Made by a program: the position numbers and the translations under genes | Shown: in pieces, positions 10,278-22,189 of the stretch | Position numbering within the stretch: position 1 is the stretch's first letter | Layout of the letters: every line of letters begins with the position of its first letter | Source: Rana temporaria | Lineage: Eukaryota; Chordata; Amphibia; Anura; Ranidae | DNA length: 64,000 nt | Reading direction: 5' to 3' | Assembly: GCF_905171775.1 (NCBI RefSeq) | Contig: NC_053490.1 | Span: 30,760,932 to 30,824,931 of the forward strand | The notes under the pieces: generated by a model | What the model was told of the DNA's origin: nothing | Seen by the model: the letters and a program-made list of their open reading frames with translations, nothing else | Database searches by the model: none

Positions 10278-10421
10278 TTAAAGCATCATGGCCACTATGA
10301 TGTTTGTACCACCCTTGAGCGGCCACTTCTCCCTGTCCAGGTGGCCGGTCGAGTGGCTCAACCAGGTTTTTTTTACTGCCCCCCAGCCACTCATTTGTAC
10401 AAGCCCTTAAGATCATCTTAA

Positions 10422-11718
10422 CCACTTGCCCCCCGAGGACGTCATATGACTGTGCAGTGATATCTGAATGATGGGTGCAGCTACAGGCATCATTCAGATA
10501 CCACAGTCTTCTGCCGGCGATTCTCTGCACAATAAGAAAGGTTCCACCACTTGATCGTTATTATAGGCAGCGGGAGGGGACGTCCCCCCCCCCTCCCGCC
10601 GCCATCTGGTGCTTCTCCGGGCTCTCCAGTGCCATCGGGGGCCCAGAGAACGAATCGGCCGGCGCTTGCTGAGAAGCATAGAGATGACTGGTGACCAGAT
10701 GGTCACCAGTCATCTCTATGACCGTCGGAGGCCAGGGCCCAGGTACCCGGAAGTAAACAAAGCCGCAATTACGGCTGTCGCATACCTCCGTCCCGGATTC
10801 TGCGTGAATTTCCCACGATTTGAAGTGTGTCCCGCAGTCCCGCGATCATAGCTAAATTCCCGCAGCCCAGTGCCAGAACAAGTGAGAGACATTTTAAAAT
10901 GTTGGGAGGTATGCTGTCGGCATAAGATTGGTGAATTTTTTTTCACGATCTCATGCTTGTAAGCCTGGAGGAGAGATGTGGGGTCTTATTACCCCACATC
11001 TCTCCATAAAGAGGACCTGTCACACTGATTCCTATTACAAGGGATGTTTACATTCCTTGTAATAGGAATAAAAGTGGTAAAAAAAAAAAAAAGGAAAAAA
11101 ATAAGTGTAAAAATAATGAAGTAAAATTAAATTAAATTGTATTTATTTTTTTAAAACGCCCCTGTCCCCAGTAGCTCGCGTTCAGAAGCGAGCACGCATG
11201 TAAGTCCAGCCCACATATGTAAACGCCATTCAAACCCCACATGTGAGGTATTGTCGCATGCGCTAGAGCGTGTGCAACAATTCTAGCACTTGACCTCCTC
11301 TGTAACTCGAAAATAGTAACCTGTAAAAAAAAATTAAAGCGTCGCCTATGGAGATTTTTAAGTACCGAAGTTCGGCGCCATTCCATGAGTGTGCGCAGTT
11401 TTAAAGCGTGACATGTTAGGTATCTATTTACTCGGCGTAACATCATCTTTCACATTATACAAAAAAATTGGGCTAACTTTACTGTTTTGTTATTTTTTAA
11501 TTCATGAAACCGTTTTTTTCCCCCAAAAAAGGCGTTTGAAAAATGATTGCGCAAATACCGTGCGAGAAAAAAAGTTGCAATGACCAACATTTTATTCCCT
11601 AGGGTGTCTGAAAAAAAATAAATATAATGTTTGGGGGTTCTGATTAATTTTCTAGCAAAATAATTTGAATTTTTACATGAAGGAGAGAAGTGCCAAAATA
11701 GGCCCGGTGGACAAGTGG
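10422..11718 (+). mobile_element. TTAA MITE family A, copy 2 (reference copy)
   Basis: TTAA at 10418-10421 and 11719-11722; ends CCACTTGCCCCCCGAGGACG and GGTGGACAAGTGG are inverted at CCACTTG. Internal landmarks: hairpin GGAGAGATGTGGGGTCTTAT near 10972, CACATGTGAGGTATTGTCGC near 11239, and GTTTGGGGGTTCTGATTAA near 11629. Interrupted only by the small element at 10781-10912. Confidence 0.9.
10781..10912. mobile_element. Small hAT-like MITE (CATACCTCC ends), copy 1
   Basis: Inverted ends CATACCTCC and GGAGGTATG. The flanks share GCTGTCG on both sides, a near 8-bp duplication. Same family as 32671-33043, including the CCCGCAGTCCCG block. Inserted in family A copy 2. Confidence 0.75.
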
Positions 11719-11831
11719 TTAAAGACACTTTTGCTGGAGCGGTATGTTTGTAGCTGAACTCCAAGAAAACCTCTAAATAAATGGAGCATTGTACATATAA
11801 AGTGAACTACATTACCTGCAAAAGGATTTTA

Positions 11832-12524
11832 GGGCCAGATTCACAAAAGAGATACGACGGCGTTTCTCCTGATACTCCGTCGTATCTCTCAGAGTATCTA
11901 TGCGACTGATTCATAGAATCAGTTACTCATAGTTAGCCATAAGATCCGACAGGTGTAATTGTTTTACACTGCCGGATCTTAGGATGCAGTACCGCGGCCG
12001 CCGCTGGGGAGGAGTTTGCGTCGTAAACCAGCGTCGGGCATGCAAATTATTAGTGACGGCGATCCACAACGGTTTTTTGCGTTCGATACGCCGCTGCTAG
12101 TCTAGTTTCCCGTTGCAAAGTTAGTCGTCGTTTTTGGTGCCCTAACTTTACACAGCACACGTATTGCTGTATAAAGTATGGCCGTCGTTCCCGCGTCGAA
12201 ATTTAAAAATGTTTCCTTCTTGCGTAAGACGTCCGGGAATACGGAAGTACGCTACGCACGTCGCCGTTCGAAAAAATGACGTCACTTTGCACAAAAAAGC
12301 ACGGCGGGAAATTCAAAAGGGAGCATGCGCAGTAGGTCTGGCGCGGGACCGCGCCTAATTTAAATGGCACACGCCCCTTTGAATTACGCGGGCTTACGCC
12401 GGAGGCCGCCGGCGGAAGTTTTCTCGCAAGTGCTTTGTGAATCAGGCACTTGCGATGAAAACTTTCGGCGGTGTAACGTATCTACGATACGCTACGCCGC
12501 CGCGATTCTACGTGAATCTGGCCC
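11832..12524. mobile_element. Palindromic MITE family D, copy 2
   Basis: GGGCCAGATTCACAAAAG at the left and GTGAATCTGGCCC at the right. The left arm has the GATACGACGGCG hairpin and GATCCGACAGGTGTAAT; the right arm has the ACGCCGGAGGCCGCCGG block. Flanks end in TA on both sides. Confidence 0.9.
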
Positions 12525-12925
12525 TAAATTCCTGTCCATCCAGTACTGAGATGTACACGGTTCTGCCACAGAGCCCAGCCCTGTCTATGCAGGAGACCTG
12601 ATTTTTTTTTTCCTGTTAAGTGACACCTATGAATCTTGTCCCTTCCCTGGCCTATGACTGGACAGTGAAAAGAGAAGCAGCAGACTAATGAGCTCATCTG
12701 CTTGTCACATTTCTCTCTCCTTCTGTAAGCATGCGTTTTGCTGATTGGCTCATTGTTCTGCTTCTCCCTTTTTTCAGTTCAAGCTCTGCTGTACAGTGAC
12801 TGTGCATGCCTTATCATAAGCTACATGAAGGTACCTATACTGCTTGCATTAAGAATACAGTATGATTGGAGTGTTTCAGTAAATACTGCATCATATTCAC
12901 TAAATGAACATAGGAAATACACATA
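12525..12925. other. 400-bp stretch, nothing recognised
   Basis: Pyrimidine-rich, short frames only. Possibly the remainder of an unlisted MITE around family D copy 2. Confidence 0.35.
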
Positions 12926-12929
12926 TTAA

Positions 12930-13770
12930 CCACTTCAGCCCCGGACCATATTGCTGGTCAAAGACCAGAGCACTTTTTGCGATTCGGCACTGCTTCGCTT
13001 TAACAGACAATTGCGCGGTCGTGCGACATGGCTCCCAAACAAAATTGGCGTCCTTTTTCCCCACAAATAGAGCTTTCTTTTGGTGGTATTTGATCACCTC
13101 TGCGGTTTTTAGTTTTTGCGCTATAAACAAAAATAGAGCGACAATTTTGGAAGAAATTAATATTTTCTACTTTTTGCTATAATAAATATCCCCCAAAAAT
13201 ATATTAAAAAAGTTTTTTTTCCTCAGTTTAGGCCGATACGTATTCTTCTACCTATTTTTGGTAAAAAAAATCGCAATAAGCGTTTATTGATTGGTATGCG
13301 CAAAAGTTATAGCGTTTACAAATAGGGGGTAGTTGTATGGCATTTTTATTAATATTTTTTTTTTTACTAGTAATGGCGGCGATCAGCGATTTTTTTTCGG
13401 TACTGCGACATTATGGCGGACACTTCGGACACTTTTGACACATTTTTGGGACCATTGGCATTTTTCTAGCGATCAGTGCTATAAAAATGCATTGATTACT
13501 ATAAAAATGCAGTGAAGGGGTTAACACTAGGGGGCGGGGAAGGGGTTAAGTGTGTTCCCTGGGTGTGTTCTAACTGTAGGGGGGGTGGACTGACTAGGGG
13601 GAATGACAGATCACTGTTTATACATTGTATGAACAGAAGATCAGCATTTCTCCCCTGACAGGACCGGGAGCTGAGTGTTTACACACACAGCTCCCGGTCC
13701 TCACTCTGTAACGAGCAATCAAGGGTGATCGCGACAGCCGGGCACGCGCGCGGGAGTCAAGAGCAAGCGT
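12930..13770 (+). mobile_element. TTAA MITE family B, copy 4 (3'-truncated)
   Basis: TTAA at 12926-12929, then CCACTTCAGCCCCGGACC; closely parallels the copy at 3455 through the GC-rich hairpin (GACCGGGAGCTGAGTG near 13662). It lacks the right end and runs into family N sequence at about 13775. Confidence 0.82.
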
Positions 13771-13774
13771 TAGC

Positions 13775-14005
13775 ATTTTATTGAATTAAAGTGGGCCGGT
13801 CTGGATGAAGTCCAGGGCCAAATTTTTGTCCCAGTCCAGCCCTGCCTCCTACCCAGACACTGATAGAATCCACAAGACTTCTATATACTGCTGATGAGAA
13901 AAGGTATTTAGCAGTAGATATTTACTAAAATAATTGCATTTCCATGTTCTGTGTACTGTGGGAGACCAGATATAGTGAATGCAGAGTCCTGGGTTTAGTA
14001 ACACT
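13775..14005. mobile_element. TTAA MITE family N, 3' part
   Basis: Shares about 130 bases with 38932-39066 (ACTGATAGAATCCACAAGAC, GGTATTTAGCAG, TTCTGTGTACTGTG). Ends CTGGGTTTAGTAACAC then TTAA at 14006-14009. The stretch 13797-13846 (GGGCCGGTCTGG to CCAGTCCAGCCCTG) looks like the end of a hAT element. Confidence 0.65.
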
Positions 14006-14247
14006 TTAACCACTTGGCGCCCATGCTATAGCCAAATGACGGCTACAAAGTGGACCCCAAATGCCGGGAGAACGTCAATAGACGTGCTCCCCTTCGCGCC
14101 CTCCCCACGCGCCGGCCCCTTACTACGTGATCAGCCAATGACAGCTGATCACGTGATGTAAACAAAAGCCGGTAATCGTTTTTTCTCCTCCTCACGCTGA
14201 CAGCATGAGGAGAAAAAAAAGCGGATTGCCGGCTTATGTTTATAGGG

Positions 14248-14383
14248 CAGTGATGGCGAACCTTGGCACCCCAGATGTTTTGGAACTACATTTCCCATGA
14301 TGCTCATGCACTCTGCAGTGTAGTTGAGAATCATGGGAAATGTAGTTCCGAAACATCTGGGGTGCCAAGGTTCGCCATCACTG
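14248..14383. mobile_element. 136-bp hAT MITE, near-perfect hairpin
   Basis: CAGTGATGGCGAACCTTGGC at the left is matched inversely at the right end; almost the whole element is one palindrome. 8-bp duplication TTATAGGG (14240-14247) versus GTATAGGG (14384-14391), one mismatch. Confidence 0.88.
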
Positions 14384-14444
14384 GTATAGGGCATTAGTCC
14401 CAAAGAGGAAGGAGGCAATTCTGCCTCCTCTGTGCCATCAGTAC

Positions 14445-14715
14445 CCCCTGCCAGTGCCACCTTCAATTGCCATCTGCAAGTGCCCATCACTGCCACCTAT
14501 CAGTGCCCATCACTGCCACCTATCAGTGCCCATCACTGCCACCTATCAGTGCCACCCATCAATGCCACCTATTAGTGCCACTTCTCAGTGCCCACCAGTG
14601 CCACCTATTAATGCCCTTCAGTGCCACCCATCAGTGCCACCTTTCAGTGCCGCCTATCAGTGCCCACCAGTGCCGCCTTATCGGTGCCCATCAGTGCAGC
14701 CTCATCAGCGTACAT
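14445..14715. repeat. Minisatellite, same motif as at 1-357
   Basis: Copies of CACTGCCACCTATCAGTGCC and shorter variants. It lies in a B-like element, as does the array at 1-357. Confidence 0.88.
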
Positions 14716-14725
14716 CAATGAAGGA

Positions 14726-15116
14726 GAAAAATTACCTTGCAATAATGTTAGAATAAAATATAAAAAAATATATATTTGATGACCTTGGCAGTAAAAACGA
14801 CAGTAACTGCAGTAAAAACTACAGAACACCCCCTCTCTCCCCACCTCCATCATATAGAAAGGAGATGTTCTGTAGTCTTTTCTAAGGGTGACAACACTGA
14901 TCTTCAATAGATTCAAGAATGCAGCACAAGGAGTTATCGGCTCACAGGATTGTTGGCAGGATCAACATTTTTTTTTTTGTAACTTTTGAACAGACATAAC
15001 AAAACACTTTCAATGGTTTATTTAACAGACCAAAAAAAAAATTAGCAAATGAGGGAAATCCGTTGTTAGGCTTTGCATTTACTTTAACGCATTCCACGGG
15101 CAGTCCCCACATAGGT
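14726..15116. other. 390-bp stretch, nothing recognised
   Basis: AT-rich with a short AC/AG hairpin near 14790-14880. No terminal repeats or coding signal. Confidence 0.35.
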
Positions 15117-15774
15117 GTGGATACGCCGTCGTATCTCTGAGTGTGCGGCGTCGTATCTATGCGCCTTATTCATAGAGTCTCTTACGCCGTCGTATCTTAG
15201 TTGCAATTTTAGGCTGGCTGCTAGGTGGCGCTTCTGTATATTTCCGCGTCGAATATGCAAATTAGGTAGATACGCCGATTCAGAAACGTACTTTTGCCCG
15301 GCGCATATTTTTACGGCGTTTACGTTAGGCTTTTTCCGGCGTATAGTTACCCCTGCTACATGAGGCGTATCCTATGTTAAGTATGGACGTCGTTCCCGCG
15401 TCGAGTTTTGAAAATTTTACGTCATTTGCGTAAGTCGTTCGCGAATAGGGCTGGACGTAATTTACGCTCATGTCGAAAGCAATGACGATTTGCGGCGGAA
15501 TTTCGAGCATGCGCACTGGGATGAGCATGCGCCGTTCGTAAAATACGTCAAATGCGTGGGGTCACATTAGATTTAAATAAAACACGCCCACACCATCCCC
15601 ATTTGAATTACGCGGGCTTACGCCGGACCACATATGTTACGCCGCCGTAACATAGGGCGCAAGTTCTTTCTGAATACGGAACTTGCGCCCTAAATTACGG
15701 CGACGTAACGTATCTGAGATCTGAGATACGTTACGCCGCGCGGATAGATACTCCATTGTATCTGAATCCGGCCC
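15117..15774. mobile_element. Palindromic MITE family D, copy 3 (left end degraded)
   Basis: Ends TCTGAATCCGGCCC on the right; the left end starts within the GATACGCCGTCGTATC hairpin. Contains ATGAGGCGTATCCTATG, the inverse of the block in copy 1, so its arms run in the opposite order to copy 1. Confidence 0.8.
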
Positions 15775-15814
15775 TTTGTGTTTACAAGCCTTTGATGACC
15801 CTGGATGCAGACAA

Positions 15815-16517
15815 TGGCCCAGATTCAAAGAGCAATTGCGCCTGCGTAACCATAGTTACGCAGCGCAATTGCTTACTTGCCCGGGCGTAACGAGTGTTCT
15901 GTATTCAGAAAGCTTGTTACGCCGACTGCAGCCTAAGATATGCGTGGCATAAGGCTCTTATGCCCGCATATCTTAGGCTGCATTCTTGCGATGGCCGCTA
16001 GGGGGCGTTCCGGTAGTGGTCAGCGTATAGTATGCAAATTGCATACTAAAGCCGATTCACTACCCTACGCGAGCCCTGCGTACGCAGTTTATGTCGTTTG
16101 CGTACGTCGGTTTTTGCGTAAGGCTGCCCCTTCTAATAGCAGGAGCAGCCAATGCTAAAGTATACCCGTCGTTCCTGCGTCGCAAATTTTGAAATTTATG
16201 TTGTTTGCGTAAGTGAATCGTGAATGGCGCTGGACGCCATTCACGTTCAGTTTGAAGCAAATGACGTCCTTGCGACGTCATTTACCGCAATGCACATCAG
16301 GAAAGTTTCCAGACGGAGCATGCGCTCTACGCTCGGCGCGGGAACGCGCCTAATTTAAATGATTCCCGCCCCCCTACGGGATCATTTAAATTGCGCGCGC
16401 TTACGCCCGGCATTTTGCCGGAGCGCACACGCAATTTACGGAGCAGAAAATTTGCGGGGGCAAAAATGGTGCCCTGCGCCTACGTAAAAAAAGCGCAAGG
16501 CTACCTGAATCTGGGCC
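15815..16517. mobile_element. Palindromic MITE family D, copy 4
   Basis: TGGCCCAGATTCAAAG at the left, CCTGAATCTGGGCC at the right. Diverged subfamily with TTGCGCCTGCGTAAC inverted-repeat blocks instead of GACGGCG. Confidence 0.82.
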
Positions 16518-16735
16518 AGTGTCGATCAGAGTCCACGTTTATGGCCGCAGCTAATGGGCCAGTTTGTATGCGGCCATAGCTCAGAAGGTTCTTGTGCCAA
16601 GGGGCACTGTTTAACCACCTCTGATCACAGCCCTCCTGGCCACCCCATTGGACAGCCTTATAGAACCAAGTACAGCTGCTTCCAGTACTTTCTCCATCAT
16701 CTTTCTCCATCATTGTAGGTGCTGCATCACAGGCA
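16518..16735. other. Short stretch, nothing recognised
   Basis: Host DNA into which the hAT at 16744 inserted; the sequence resumes at 17446. Confidence 0.4.
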
Positions 16736-16743
16736 GGGCCGCC

Positions 16744-17192
16744 ATCAGGGGGGTACAGGCAGTACACCTGTAAGGGGCCCGGAGGTCCCCAGGGGCCCAG
16801 ATGGCAACCCCCTTTTTTTTTTTTTATTTCTTATAAAAAATATATATATATATTTTTATATATTTTTATTTTATTTTTTATTAAAGGGCTAAGGTCCGGA
16901 GGTCCCCAGGGGCCCGGATGACAACCCCCCCTTTTTTTTATATATATATATATAATATTATTATTATTAAAGGGCCCAGAGGTCCCCAGGGCCCCGGATG
17001 GCAACCCCCCTTTTTTTTTTATTAAACAAAATATTTTTTTTTTATATATTTTTTTCTTTTTATTTCTTTTTTATATGTATAGGGCCCCATGTGGCAAACC
17101 CCCCTTTTTTAATTTTTTTTATAAATGTTAATTTTTTTTATTAAAGGGCCCAGAGGTCCCGGATGGCAACCCCCCTTTTTTTGCAATTTCTT

Positions 17193-17223
<31 letters not shown>

Positions 17224-17437
17224 TATTTTTATTAAAGGGCCCAGAGGTCCCCAGGGCCCCAGATGGCTACCCCCCCTTTTTTATATATATTTTTCTTTAT
17301 GTCTTCTTTTTTTGTAAGCGGCAGCCCCCCCCTTCTCAATTTCAAGCGGCAGCACCCCCCCCCCCCCCGGTCTCTGCTCCAGGGGGCCCATGCCTGAAGC
17401 TGTGTAAGGGGCCCCATAATTCCTGATGGCGGCCCTG
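16744..17437. mobile_element. hAT element with GGCCCAGAGGTCCCCAGG repeats
   Basis: Ends CAGGGCCGCCATCAGGGG and CCTGATGGCGGCCCTG; perfect 8-bp duplication ATCACAGG at 16736-16743 and 17438-17445. The interior is about five decayed copies of a 60-130 bp unit (GGGCCCAGAGGTCCCCAGGG plus an A/T tract), with TA microsatellites at 16840-16865 and 17200-17223. Non-coding. Confidence 0.92.
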
Positions 17438-17445
17438 ATCACAGG

Positions 17446-18070
17446 TGTGCTTGAAACACCTTCATCCGACTCAACGTTCCTATATCATACATTTCAGATT
17501 CTAACTGGTTTATGTGAGATTAGTACGCTGGTGCGCCGAGCTGAGGGATAATATTTACCGGGTGTGAGCGGCATTGTGGTTTTCCAGTTTGCTTTGTAAG
17601 AACCACACTCACCACACCCTTTGATGGAGAGGGAACCACATATAAGACATTCTGTACATTCCCATGTGCGTCTTGCATTACCCTCCGAGCTGAGTAAGCT
17701 GATCAATGTTCCCCGGTGATGGTGTACATTCTGTGGTGCCGGCTCAGACGACGGGCCCGGTTCCCTCTCGTTTGTATAACATGTCACATATGTTGTGGTG
17801 AGGAGTTGCTAAACACAAGAACGTTGGATCATGGTGAGGACAGCTCTGCACGTGGGCGGCCCCAGGAGGTGGGAAGGTGGTAGGATGGTGGGGCATCTAG
17901 TGAACATAATCACCCTCATTGTGTTGAAGAGAACCTATCATTTTTCATCTGTTATAGTGCATTGGCAGTCCTTTACCACACCACTTGGATTGTTTAAAGG
18001 AAACCTACAGTCACAGCATACACTTTCCGTTTTAACATCAGCATTGTCATAACAATACAAACAATACTGC
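17446..18070. other. 625-bp stretch, nothing recognised
   Basis: No repeats, terminal inverted repeats or credible frames longer than about 100 codons. Possibly single-copy. Confidence 0.35.
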
Positions 18071-18074
18071 AGCT

Positions 18075-19100
18075 TCTCCTCAATTTCTAAGGACTACATA
18101 TCCCATGGTACCATGCTGTCCGCAATCAATGATTCTGGTACTAACCCCACCTCCTGAAACTCCTCCTCTCTGCACCTCTGCTCAATTTTTAAGGACTACA
18201 TATGCCATGGTACCATGCTGTCCACAATCAATGATTCTGGTACTGACTCCACCTCCTGAAACTCCTCCTCTCTGCACCTCTGCTCAGTTTCTAAGGGCTA
18301 CATATCCCATGGTACCGTGCTGCCTGTAATCAATGATTCTGGTACTGACTCCACCTCTTGAAACTCCTCCTATTTGCACCTCTGCTCAATTTCCAAGGAC
18401 TGCATATCCCATGGTACAGTGCTGCCTGTAATCAATGATTCTGGTACTAACCCCACCTCCTGAAACTCCTCCTCTCGGCACCTCTGCTCAATTTCTAAGG
18501 GCTACATATCCCATGGTACCATGCTGCCCGCAATAAATGATTCTGGTACTGACTCCACCTCTTGAAACTCCTCCTCTTTGCACCTCTTCTCAATTTCCAA
18601 GGACTGCATATCCCATGGTACAGTGCTGCCTGTAATCAATGATTCTGGTACTAACCCCACCTCCTGAAACTCCTCCTCTCGGCACCTCTGCTCAATTTCT
18701 AAGGGCTACATATCCCATGGTACCGTGCTGCCTGCAATCAATGATTCTGGTACTGACTCCACCTCTTGAAACTCCTCCTCTCTGCACCTCTGCTCAATTT
18801 CTAAGGCCTGCATATCCCATGGTACCGTGCTGCCTGCAATCAGTGATTCTGGTACTGACTCCACCTCTTGAAACTCCTCCTCTTTGCACCTCTGCTCAAT
18901 TTCCAAGGACTGCATATCCCATGGTACCGTGCTGCTGCCTGCAATCGATGATTCTGGTACTAACTCCACCTCCTGAAACTCCTCCTCGCTGCACCTATGT
19001 TCAATTTCTAAGGACTATATATCCCATGGTACCATGCTGCCTGCAATCAATGATCCTGGTACTGACTCCACCTCCTGAAACGCCTCCTCTCGGCACCTTT
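18075..19100. repeat. 102-bp minisatellite, ten copies
   Basis: TCCCATGGTACC-type anchor at 18101, 18203, 18305, 18407, 18509, 18611, 18713, 18815, 18917 and about 19022: exact 102-bp spacing, plus a 3-bp insertion in the ninth unit. Since 102 is 34 codons, frames stay open in several units on both strands (a 34-residue repeat with PWDMQSLEIEQRC on the minus strand), but TAG stops occur where CTGCAT has become CTACAT. Confidence 0.93.
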
Positions 19101-19501
19101 GTAGATCAGAAGGCAGGCTCTGTGAAATGTGTAACACAGCAGTGCCTACTCATAGGACATAGTGACTACTTGTCGCAGAATTGAATAAGAGCATGCTGGA
19201 AATGTTTGAAATAAAATGTGGAAGTCAATATATTGGTTAGGTTTACATTTTGACCGTAGGCACTGGAGGCATAACTAGAACCTTCCGGGCCCCAGTGCAA
19301 GACTAGGGTTGCACCGATGCCTATTTTGTACCGGTGGGTGCAAGTACCGATACTTGTACCCAAGTACTCGCTGATACCCGAGTAATTTATCTCTTATGTA
19401 AAGATATATGTGGTGTATATATGTGTTATATAAGAGATAATTCAGGTTCACTTTGTATTGGAAGTTACTTAGGTCAGGCGTACCATGCCCATATACATAT
19501 A

Positions 19502-20184
19502 GGGGCAGATTCACGTACAGCCGCGCAAAATTGTGCGGGCGTAACGTATCTGATTTACGTTACGCCTCCGCAACTTACACGGGCAAGTGCTGTATTCTCA
19601 AAGCACTTGCTCCGTAAGTTTTGGCGGCGTAGCGTAAATCACCCGGCGGAATTCAAATTCGGCGGGTAGGGGGCATGTATCATTTAAATCAAGCGCGTCC
19701 CCGCGCCGAACGAACTGCGCATGCGCCGTCCGTAAAATATCCCAGTGTGCATTGCTCCAAATGACTTCGCAAGGACGTCATTGGTTTCGACTTACGCAAA
19801 CGGCGTAACTTTTTAAAATTTTGACGCAGGAACGACGGCCATACTTAACATTGGCTGCGCCTCATATAGCAGGGGCAACTATACGCCGGGAAAAGCCTAA
19901 CGGAAACGTCGTAACTTTACTGCGTCGGCCGCGCGTACGTTGGGGAATTCGCGTATCTAGCTAATTTGCATACTCAACGTGGAATTTGACGGAAGCGCCA
20001 CCTAGCGGTCAAAAAAAAATTCCGTTTAGATCCGACGGCGTAAGAGACTTACGCCTGTCGGATCTAATGGATATCTATGCGTAACTGATTCTAAGAATCA
20101 GTCGCATAGATACGACGGCGCAACGCAGAGATTCGACGGCGTATCTGGAGATACGCCGTCGTATCTCGGTTGTGAATCTGGGCC
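19502..20184. mobile_element. Palindromic MITE family D, copy 5
   Basis: GGGGCAGATTCACG at the left and TGTGAATCTGGGCC at the right. The stretch 20020-20170 holds the GATCCGACGGCGTAAGAG and GATACGACGG hairpins. Confidence 0.88.
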
Positions 20185-20412
20185 ATAGCCTAGAGAATGT
20201 ACATCTTTTTATATTGCAATACATCTGTTGTGGCATTATTTTGATCTTGATGAAAACAGCCTATACAGTATAAGTAATTTCCAATACAAAGTGAAGAAGA
20301 TGAATTATCTCTCATAACATACATAGACATATCTTTCCAGTAATATATAAATCAAAATGCTCCTCCTAACTGCTGTTACCTGCGGTTCTTCTTCTGTTGC
20401 TTGCAACTTTAT

Positions 20413-21481
20413 CCCTTTCACGCCGAGCGTACGCATATATGCGTCCTCAGGCTTTCGGGGGTTATACCGGGATGATGCCTGCAGCTGCAGGCATCATCCC
20501 GGTACCGTTGTTTAGAGCCGGCGATCGGCTATCCAGACATAACAACCGATGCGGCTAAAAGCTGCTCGGTTGTTATGCCGGAGGAGCGGGAGGGGACATC
20601 CCCCGCCTCCCGCCGCCTCTCGCCGCTCTGACCGGGCCTCCCGTCCCACCGCGAGACCCGATCTTCCATCCGGCGCCTCCATCGTCCAGGCGCAGACTGA
20701 AACTAACCTGTAAAAGGCTTTGATTCAGTCTCCGTATTGAAAACACGGAAGCAACGTCATGACGTCACTTCCGGGTTTCTCGGCTGCCAATGGCGCCGGA
20801 TTTTAAATGTTTAAATGTTTACATTCCTTGTGACAGCAATAAAAGTGATCAAAATGTAAAAAAAATAAAATAATTTAATATTATAAAAATAAATAAAATA
20901 AATAAGAATTTTTTTTTTAAAGCGCCCCCCCCGCAAGCTTGCGCAACAAAGAAAACGCATACGGAAGTCGCACCCGCATATGAAAACGGTGTTCAAATCA
21001 CACATGTGAGGTATCGCCACGATCGTCAGAGCGAGAGCAATAATTCTAGCACTAGACCTCCTCTGTAACTCTAACCTGGTAACCGTAAAAAAAAAGTTAA
21101 AGCGTTGCCTATGGAGATTTTTAGGTACCGTAATTTGTTGCCATTCCACGAGTGCGTGCAATTATAAAGCGTGACATGTTTGGTATCTATTTACTCGGCG
21201 TAACATCATCTTTCACATTATGCAAAAAAATTGGGCTAACTTTACTTTTTCATTTTTTTTTTAATTCATGAAAGTTAATTTTTCCCAAAAAGTTGCGTTT
21301 AAAATATCGCCGCACAAATACTGTGTGACATAAAATATTGCAACAATCGCCTTTTTATTCTCTAGATTCTCTGCTAAAAAATATATATATATAATGTTTG
21401 GGGGTTCTAAGTAATTCTCTAGCCAAAAATACGGATTTTAACTTGTATACACCAAATGTCATAAGCTTAGGCATGAAAGGG
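20413..21481 (+). mobile_element. TTAA MITE family A, copy 3
   Basis: Left end CCCTTTCACGCCGAGCG, right end GGCATGAAAGGG then TTAA at 21482-21485. The core from about 20935 (CACATGTGAGGTATCGCC at 21001) matches copies 1 and 2, but the ends differ, so this is a separate subfamily. Confidence 0.8.
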
Positions 21482-21485
21482 TTAA

Positions 21486-22003
21486 ATGCCACTCACTTGA
21501 GGTTGGGATTTCCTCTGGCGTGATGATGACTAGGCACTGGCAGCGTATCACTCGGCAGCTCGGCCACTGACTGCACTGTGAGTGGGCGGATCTGAACAAC
21601 ACATACACAGACGCCAATCACCGAAGAGGAGCAGCGGAACGTCCGAGCTGCCGAGTGGAGGCACGAGCGGCCGGCCCATCTCATCCGATGATCGGGCCGG
21701 GGGTGAGGGAAAGATGTCAGATGTGTCAGGACAGAGAGTAGCCAGCAGACTCAGAAAAAAAAAATTCCGCAGCAGCCGCGGCGGACACTGCAACTGGCAA
21801 CTGCAACACCTTCTTGATGATTTCAGGGGGGACGATTGCCCCCCCCCACCCCTACTTGCGGACGCCCACGGCAATGCGATTCCTGTGCGAATGACATGCG
21901 GTTTTTCCACACCGCTCCTATGTGTACTCAGGCTGAAGTCACAGGAATCACATTCCTGTTCAAATCACATACAATTTGGGCCCATTCATTTTGTATGGGC
22001 TCA
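21486..22003. other. Interior of the hAT-like element
   Basis: Moderately GC-rich; a 154-codon plus-strand frame at 21582-22046 runs through it into the right terminus. It shows no transposase motif and is probably accidental. Confidence 0.35.
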
Positions 22004-22189
22004 AATTGCACTACACAGGTATCGGTTTTTCGGAGCATTGGCATGAGTACAAGTGCTCGTGCAAATCCTTAGTATCGAGACGGATACCGATATCCGTATC
22101 TGTGCAACCCTACAAGAAACCATGAAGGTACCCTTGGCTGTGGCTCTTCCCTCTGGGGCCTTAGTGCCTCTTATGAAAAAATACAATTT

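Larger units (their letters stand above)
14010..14725 (-). mobile_element. TTAA element, family B-like, inverted, with array
   Basis: Begins after TTAA at 14006-14009 with CCACTTGGCGCCCATGCTAT, the inverse of the right end seen at 28083-28117. It holds a hairpin (TTTTTTCTCCTCCTCACGCT and inverse), a hAT at 14248-14383 and a minisatellite. The far end is not resolved. Confidence 0.55.
19304..22112. mobile_element. hAT-like element (TAGGGTTGCACCGAT ends) with nested D and A elements
   Basis: Left end TAGGGTTGCACCGATGCC, right end GTATCTGTGCAACCCTA. Sub-terminal TACTTGTACCCAAGTACTCG and GTACAAGTGCTCGTGC are inverted. It hosts family D (19502-20184) and family A (20413-21481). The stretches 19387-19470 and 20270-20325 are also mutually inverted. 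The flanking duplication is not clear. The ends resemble the element at 52884-54118. Confidence 0.7.

Noticed and set aside
14454..14756. 100-codon cysteine/proline-rich frame
   Set aside because: Minisatellite translation, matching the same peptide pattern at 57-317.
18105..19184. CRISPR-like regular spacing
   Set aside because: The whole 102-bp unit is repeated, with no unique spacers, in vertebrate DNA; it is a minisatellite.
21582..22046. 154-codon frame as a hAT transposase
   Set aside because: No hAT dimerisation or catalytic motifs; it runs into the terminal inverted repeat.
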